Assembly (NCBI RefSeq): GCF_022539315.1
Contig: NC_066336.1
Location: forward strand, 5,584,600 to 5,648,599
Direction: 5' to 3'
DNA: 64,000 bases
DNA from: Serinus canaria
Lineage: Eukaryota; Chordata; Aves; Passeriformes; Fringillidae
A program made the translations under genes and the position numbers. The notes under the pieces were generated by a model, which had not been told where the DNA came from, did no database searches, and was given only the letters and a program-made list of their open reading frames with translations. Positions 62,001 through 64,000 of the stretch are shown here, piece after piece. Every line of letters begins with the position of its first letter. Within the stretch, counting starts at the first letter, position 1.

Positions 62001-64000
62001 GAAATAAAAAAGGAGAGCAGCTGTATTGCACAGCTTTTGCTGCTAAAGGTTGTTGGCCACCTGGAGAACAGTCTGGGACCCACTGCTGTGTGTTCCTGTG
62101 GGCAGCCCAGGGCTGGGGCATGCTGACCTTTCCAGGAAAGCTGCAGAAAGCCAAAGAACAAATGTCCCCATGCTGCAGGTTGGGAAATTTTGGAAGGGAT
62201 TATTCATCTCTTAAGATGACCTCTGGAAAAGGTATTAGCTGTGTAATTGATCAGTCAGGCATGGCTTTGGGGATTAGCTGATTTTTTACATGTGCCAAAT
62301 ACAAATCACTGATGCTCAGGAAAAAAAAAAAGAGAAATGGTTGTAGCTGGAGAGTGACTGCAGAAATTCCACAGTGGGATTCCATATTTATTCGCTCTCA
62401 ACAATTTCCAGATCAAATTGGCTCAGGGAAAAGTCAAAATTATTTCCCCTCTAACTGCTGCCTCTGCAAACTCAGCCTCAGATCTGAGGAAATCAGACCG
62501 TGTGGTTCCTGCCTTCTGCATCATAACCAGTAATAAAGATTTTGCTGGTGGAGCTGAGCTGACAGTTTTGCTGATGATGGATGGAGCCAAACAGGCTGCT
62601 CCTTGCTGCACTCCTGGGTCTCACAGGTGGGGAGACAGGGAAGAGCATTTCTTTCAAGTATTTTTATACCAACCAGTGCTTAAAGACAACCACTGGAGCC
62701 AGGCAGAGCAGAAAGTTCATCATTAAATACTCCAGCTCAGTCACGGGATGTGAGAAAAATGTCAACAGGGGGAGAGATTTATTCATTTTTCTTCTCTTTT
62801 TTTGGGTGCAAAAGGCACGTTTCCATGCCTGAGGTGTGGGAATGCATCATGCCTGAGACTGGCAGTGCCTTTTGTCCCTTTCAAAGGAGGGAATGTGTCA
62901 CATCCAGGCAGGGACTGTCCCCTTGGGTCTGACACCCGCGTTCGTTTCCTCTGGATTAATGATACCAAAGCCTGTTTGTTTCACAGTGCAGTTCTCTTCA
63001 TCCTGGCTTTTCCTCCCATCTCCACCTCTACCTGCCTCACCTGGCTGTCCCCTGTCCTCTTCTAACACAGCTCTAAAGATGTATTTGCTCTCAAAAATCA
63101 GCCCCTGGGGGGAAGGAGGCACTGGCTCCCACAGTTATCCTGCATCACTCTGCACATCAGCAGGTGGATCAGTCTTTGGAACACAAGTATCTTGACAGTT
63201 TACCACTAAAAGGTAATTAGCAGGAGACAGGAATGTTATCAGGAGCTCAGCCTCTGCTGAAGGCCCCTTGGTGTTGGTTACTCAGTTCCCTTTGTGTGGT
63301 TTTTGACTATTATGACCGCAGTGAAAAAACTGCCCATTTTAGGGGCAGGGCTGGGGAAATGCTGCAGGTTCTGAATTTTTTTTTGCCACAGCCCTGACCC
63401 CTGCCAGGAGAGCTCTCAGCCCTGGTGCTGCTTGCCTCTGGTGTGGGTTTGGGTGGTCTCCTGGAGCTCACAGGTACCCTGGGGTTGGGCTGTGATCACC
63501 AGTTTGCCAAAAGCAGAGCTCAGAGCAGCTCCCAGGCTGAGCTGGGCTGTGAATCTCATCACTGGTCATTTCTGACCATCTCCTTTCCACAGCCAGCAGG
63601 AAAAAGATGTCAGACCTCTCCCTTTGCCTGCACTCTGCAACTTTCTGTCCATCCATTTGCAGCAAATGCCTTTCAGTGCTGTGATCTGGGGCTGAGCAGC
63701 ACTCCAGGCCAGCCGTGAAATCCGTCCGTGGTTCTGTACGTGAGGAGCACCACGCTCAGTTCAGCTGGGAATGCTCCTCCCGTGCCCATCTCCTCACTGA
63801 GGCACGTGGGGAGGGTCCAATCCTGTGTGCTGGGCAGATGGAGACCCAGGGACTCCCAACAGACTTGCTGTGGCTGCTGGGGGTAAGGAAACCAGTTCTC
63901 TGTAAAATATTTACTAGGGTGCAGTGGAATTATGATCTCAAAGCAGTCAGATGTGCTGTGATTGTAATTCTTTCTCTGGGGTAGAAATACCTCTGCCAGA
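59006..64000 (+). other. MAN1C1: MAN1C1 intron 1 (5' part)
   Basis: Begins with the minisatellite at 59080-59750. From about 59890 it is unique intron sequence, AT-richer around 60890-61130. No second exon with the expected conserved sequence (MMQFAWQSYKRYA in human) was found before the window ends. Confidence 0.7.
59080..59755 (+). repeat. 38-bp minisatellite in MAN1C1 intron 1
   Basis: At least ten regular copies (from about 59390) of CAGTCAGCCATCACTGCCCC followed by TCACAGCCATGTCCCCCT, with degenerate CCCCTCA-containing precursors from about 59080. It lies just downstream of exon 1; frames running from the exon into the repeat are artefacts. Confidence 0.93.

Noticed and set aside
1..64000. 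tRNA, rRNA, snoRNA or microRNA genes
   Set aside because: No box A/B pair with a cloverleaf, rRNA motif or recognisable small RNA was seen by eye. A tRNAscan or Infernal run would be decisive.
1..64000. A bacterial-type operon, defence or mobile-gene system
   Set aside because: All supported genes are spliced vertebrate genes with conserved synteny; there are no prokaryotic signals.

Overview
The window is nuclear DNA from a vertebrate, most likely a bird and probably a songbird. It holds spliced genes with GT-AG introns, CpG-rich promoters, 3' ends of CR1 LINEs, solo LTRs of a type I associate with passerines, and a very high density of GC-rich minisatellites, which is typical of avian microchromosomes. 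Gene order and orientation match the human 1p36.11 block RHCE(-) - MACO1/TMEM57(+) - LDLRAP1(+) - MAN1C1(+). I place the window by that synteny and by reading the proteins; no database search was possible.

Layout. Positions 1-766 (minus strand): the 5' end of an Rh-family gene, with partial exon 2 at the window edge and a complete exon 1 whose first extracellular loop contains a 30-bp in-frame tandem duplication. Positions 767-2600: its presumptive erythroid promoter (two GATA motifs), a 600-bp hexamer-based minisatellite and a CR1 fragment. Positions 2600-3543: a CpG-rich MACO1 promoter with ten CCAAT/ATTGG cores. Positions 3544-27222: the complete MACO1 coding sequence, 11 exons, 663 codons. 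Intron 5 uses a GC donor with a tandem NAGNAG acceptor, and a solo LTR ends about 55 bp before exon 7. Positions 27223-32990: MACO1 3'UTR, then intergenic minisatellites, strongly G-rich repeats and a solo LTR. Positions 33105-44009: the complete LDLRAP1 coding sequence, 9 exons, 307 codons, with PTB domain, clathrin box and AP-2 beta-appendage motif. Intron 8 carries a 2.1-kb array of a 28-bp unit with a 588-bp higher-order repeat. Positions 44010-46020: the LDLRAP1 3'UTR with a palindromic 40-bp minisatellite. Positions 46020-56700: intergenic DNA with repeats, LTR and CR1 fragments. Positions 56750-59005: CpG-island promoter, 5'UTR and first coding exon of MAN1C1 (189 codons). Its intron 1 runs to the window end.

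The genes are not an operon. They are independently transcribed genes: an ammonium/CO2-channel-family red-cell membrane protein, an ER/neuronal coiled-coil membrane protein, an endocytic adaptor for LDL receptors and a Golgi alpha-mannosidase. Almost all long open frames outside the exons are read-through of tandem repeats and are not genes. I found no evidence of a novel molecular system. The unusual signal is the minisatellite load, including arrays abutting splice sites, promoters and a 3'UTR, plus one array expanded inside a coding exon.
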